Assembly: GCA_907164885.2 (NCBI GenBank)
Contig: OU015495.1
Location: 208,040,560-208,104,559, forward strand
Direction of reading: 5' to 3'
Length of the DNA stretch: 64,000 nt
Source of the DNA: Dolomedes plantarius
Lineage: Eukaryota; Arthropoda; Arachnida; Araneae; Dolomedidae
Shown: positions 60,923-64,000 of the stretch, piece by piece
Layout of the letters: every line of letters begins with the position of its first letter
Numbering within the stretch: the stretch's first letter is position 1
The notes under the pieces: model-generated
Told to the model about the DNA's origin: nothing
What the model saw: only the letters and a program-made list of their open reading frames with translations
The model's database searches: none
Program-made: the position numbers and the translations under genes

Positions 60923-62647
60923 CTAGCTTTATATACCCGGCGTTGCACGGGTGAACCCTTAATAAAGCTTACTTGTATGATATGTATATTTGTATTTTAT
61001 GGCAATCTATACCCCTCTCCACTGGTCATCATCCCATCAGCATATTATAATAACCCACCCCCCATGCTAATGTCAACATTAAAATGTTTCTTTCAATTTT
61101 GATAACCCACTGGATCCCGGCCCTTCGAGGAGTTTGAGGGCTTCCCCGTAAACCCTTGTGAAAATCGCCGGTTTCATAAACAAAGAATTACCTCACGTTG
61201 CCCAGGATAATAAAAATGAATGGAGTTAACCTGAGCTCTAGATGTATACGTACTAACAACCGAAATATATACAATTCATACACACACACACCTTTCCACA
61301 CTTCATTTAATTAAGGTTGATCTCTCTCTTTTCTCCTACCACCAATTTGGTGTTCAAAATGGTGATATATAGGAAATATAAATTATTGGATTGTTTCTAG
61401 CAATTTTTTTCAAAATCTAAAGCGAATGTCGATAAATCGTGACATTGATCGTGTTTGTTACATTTAATCGTGTTTCTTACATTTTAAATCAAGAATCTTA
61501 TGGATATCTCTTTCCTTCTTTGAGATATGACGGAATATGTAAAAAACGCCTAAAAACACGTTTAGCCCCCCCTAACCCCCTTGAGGGCCGAATTTTGAAA
61601 TATCCTTAAATTGGTTTTTAGGTATTCGTATACCTTACATTTTAAAGCAAGAATCTTATGGATATCTGTTTCTTTCTTTGATATATGAAGGAATACGTGA
61701 AACACACGTTAAGCCCCCCCCTCCCCGTCCCCTGGGGCCAAATTTTAAAAAATCCTGAAATTGGATTTAAGGTATTCGTGTTCCTTACATTTTAAAGTAA
61801 GAATCTTATGGACATCAATTTCCTTCTTTGAGATACGAAAGAATATGTAAAAAACACGTTTTGCCCCCCCCTCCCCCCCTTGGGGGGCGATTTTTGAAAA
61901 ATCGCTTCTTGAATGACGCCTTCAGCCCAAAAGTAATAAGCTCTTAAAATTTGATATCTGTATCTCCTATAGTTTTTGCTGGGTGTTGATTTCTTTATAT
62001 ATATAGATAAAACACGTAAGAACACGTTTAGCCCCCCTCTCCCCCTTGGGAGACGAATTTTGAAAAATCCTGAAATTGGTTTTTAGGTATTCATGTTTCT
62101 TACATTTTAAAGCAAGAATCTTATGGATATCGATTTTCTTCTTTGAGATATAAAGGCATATGTAAAAAACACGTTTTGCCCCCCTCCCCCCTTGGGGGGC
62201 GAATTTTGAAAAATCCTGAAATTGGTTTTTAGGTATTTATGTTCCTTACATTTTAAAGCAAGAATCTTATGGATATCTGTTTTCTTCTTCGAGATATGAA
62301 GGAAAATGTGATAAAACACGTAAAAACACGTTTTTTCCCCCTCCCCCCCTTGGGGGCCTAATTTTGAAAAATCCTGAAATTGGTTTTTAGGTATTCATGT
62401 TACTTACATTTTAAAGCAAGAATGTTATGGATATCAATATCCTTCTTTGAGATATGACGGAATATGTAAAAAACACGTTTTGCCCCCCTCCCCCTTTGGG
62501 GGGCGAATTTTGAAAAATCGCTTCTTAAATGACGCCTTCAGCACAAAAGTAATAAGCTCCTAAAATTTGATATCTCTATCTCCAATAGTTTTTGCTGGGC
62601 TTTGATACGTGTATGTATATATAAGTCAGGACTTCTTCCTTTATAGA
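60923..62647 (-). mobile_element. Helitron family 3 with internal minisatellite
   Basis: On the minus strand the 3' end is a hairpin CCCGTGCAACGCCGGG followed by TATATAAAG and CTAG (60923-60926, next to A). A 5'-type end (TC TATATATATAAAG) occurs at 62007, and another similar one at 62647. The unit is therefore either a 1085-bp Helitron plus a truncated second copy, or one longer element with an internal 5' end duplicated by the tandem repeats. It is non-coding; small frames here are translations of the minisatellite. Confidence 0.7.
61466..62560. repeat. ~150-bp minisatellite with C-run/GGGG core
   Basis: About six units each contain TTACATTTTAAAGCAAGAAT, CTTATGGATATC, CTTTGAGATATGA, ACACGTTT, a run of C followed by TTGGGGG, then TTTTGAAAAATC and TGGTTTTTAGGTATTC. 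Two units are extended by a GCTTCTT..ATGACGCCTTCAGC segment that leads into the 5'-type Helitron ends. Confidence 0.9.
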
Positions 62648-62743
62648 TATAGATATATATTTATTTTTTGGCATAAATTGCATACGTTGACCGTTGTATT
62701 TAATTTGAATGTACTCCGTAGCGAAGCGCGGGTTTTCAGCTAG

Positions 62744-62864
62744 TCGTTTATAAGCATGTAATTCTTGAGAAAATAAAAATTTCATGGTTTTGCATCATCA
62801 GATAGCTGTAGATTTATTGAAATTTTATAGTATTCCTAATGATTCTTTGAACACTGTTTTATAA
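62744..62864 (+). repeat. Direct duplication X, right copy
   Basis: It repeats 60146-60287 from the base after the Helitron CTAG to ATAA, and then continues TTCCTTATATT, which looks like the uninterrupted target. Confidence 0.9.
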
Positions 62865-64000
62865 TTCCTTATATTTTTCTTTCTTCAATGCATTGGACTT
62901 AATAGGACAGAAAATTAAATAAAACTGCTTAATTATACTAGCATGCAGTTGCTTAACATTTTTTATCCTTGCATTTCATTATTAGTTATTAACGAAATTT
63001 TGTTAATGGTAATAATTAGATTACTGTAAAGATTTCTCGTTTCCCTTGATAATCTAATACTAAAACGATTCATTAGATTGAAAGGAGCAACACATATCTC
63101 TCCTGGGTTACACAGACAAAAAAATTCAATCTAGAAATAATCAACTGCAGCAGAAAAACTTAAGAGAAATAAAATAGTTCTTATTTCTAAAAGGCTCTAT
63201 TGGTCCACTAAACATAAAATTCAGACCCAATAGAGATTACCATTTCTGGTAAAATTTGTTTATGATTCCCAGCTAAGTTATCTAAAGTGTTACATAAAAA
63301 AGTTCTGTTATTTTTGTCTTTCGGAAAATGATTTTATCACGTTGCAAAAATAGTTTTTAAATTAACTTTTTTAAACTTTATGAGACGTGTTCATAAAAAA
63401 CCAAGCAGTTTAAATTTAATTCTACAATTATAACAAATGTAAGGTAAAAGGAAATATTTCCAATAATTAATTAATTCTTGCTGATTAGTTAAATTAAAGT
63501 AAAATATTTATTTTCATACGTCCGTTTACTATTTTGTAAGATAAAATAGATTTTTAATGTCTATTCAAATATTTTCAGCATGGATTCAGTAATTTCTTTT
63601 AATTATTTCTTTTACTTACTTTCAGCTATTGGTATTACTCTTAGTTATTAAAAGAATACTGCATAGATGGGTATGCAGATTAATAATGAGAATAAACTAC
63701 AGATTTTTTCGTAGAATTTTGAAAAAAATCTGGTCATGATATAAATAATACTTGGATTGATACTGAAAATTTTATACCTCGTTCGTTAAATTTTCATGCC
63801 GAAAAGTTCAGATGGCATTTCAAATATTTAAGTTTATATTTATTTTTGTCTCTATATCTAAAATAGCTGTTTTAATTGAAATTTTGAAATTCGAATTTCT
63901 ACAAAACAAAAATTAATCAGTTTGTAAACGCATGCAAGAAAAACAATTCTGAAAAAAATATTTCTTCAAAAATATTTTCAATACATTGCAAACCTTTAGT
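62865..64000. other. AT-rich intergenic sequence
   Basis: About 1.1 kb to the window end with no gene, RNA or repeat recognised. Confidence 0.5.

Larger units (their letters stand above)
60288..62743 (+). mobile_element. Helitron family 2, copy d, split by a family 3 Helitron
   Basis: The 5' end TC at 60288 after an A is followed by ACAGTTCCG and five or more TGAC units. The left part runs to 60922. After the insertion, 62648-62743 carries the 3' end with hairpin region CCGTAGCGAAGCGCGGG and CTAG (62740-62743) before a T. Removing the insert leaves ~730 bp in the same order as the other copies. GATA and TA repeats are at 60826-60885. Confidence 0.85.

Overview
The window is about 70% A+T and holds no gene that is intact and clearly recognisable. 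It is dominated by (TA)n microsatellites and by nested, mostly non-autonomous transposable elements. The element mix is Helitrons, mariner elements with an internally deleted transposase, CENP-B-type pogo/Tigger, Tc1, a Mutator-like transposase, hAT and TTAA-flanked MITEs, tRNA-derived SINEs and Ty3/gypsy relics. This indicates an arthropod nuclear genome. The transposase flavours suggest an arachnid, possibly an orb-weaving spider, but that is inference. A run of exactly 100 Ns (33953-34052) shows it is an assembled scaffold.

1-14.3 kb: a hAT MITE with a perfect 8-bp target duplication and a Helitron inside it; a TTAA-flanked MITE; a mariner C-terminal relic; a small Tigger-type MITE; a SINE; a probable solo LTR; two inverted copies of a second TTAA MITE on either side of a palindromic minisatellite; and two mariner derivatives (one with a 143-bp-arm palindrome, one with ~190-bp terminal repeats). 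14.3-19.2 kb: a retroelement with two apparently identical 466-bp direct repeats and a 3.8-kb interior without long ORFs. 19.2-28.3 kb: two related Tigger elements that share the same internal deletion and the same two stop codons, a solo LTR, a Helitron, a Tigger-like element with a TTAA MITE inside it, and a gypsy pol relic.

28.7-34 kb: a SINE, long microsatellites, a frameshifted Tc1/mariner-type transposase and a GC-richer, pyrimidine-skewed block ending at the gap. 34-41.5 kb is the only part that may belong to a host gene: an exon-like piece with a splice donor next to the gap, a tandemly duplicated exon/intron-like unit, two adjacent long palindromes, and a possible 3'-terminal exon with AATAAA. 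41.6-48.6 kb: a GC-rich SINE, decayed Mutator-like and pogo-type transposases, a nearly complete Tc1 element with an in-frame stop and a lost catalytic Asp, and a Helitron with a distinct 3' hairpin. 50-64 kb: microsatellites, SINEs, a second copy of the first TTAA MITE, a second copy of the first LTR, and a nest of three Helitron families. One of these Helitrons is flanked by an unexpected ~120-140-bp direct duplication beside a possible terminal exon.

Nothing here forms a pathway. The story is repeated insertion of cut-and-paste and rolling-circle elements into each other and into TA repeats. Boundaries rest on terminal repeats and target duplications read by eye; family names rest on recognised motifs and no database search was possible.
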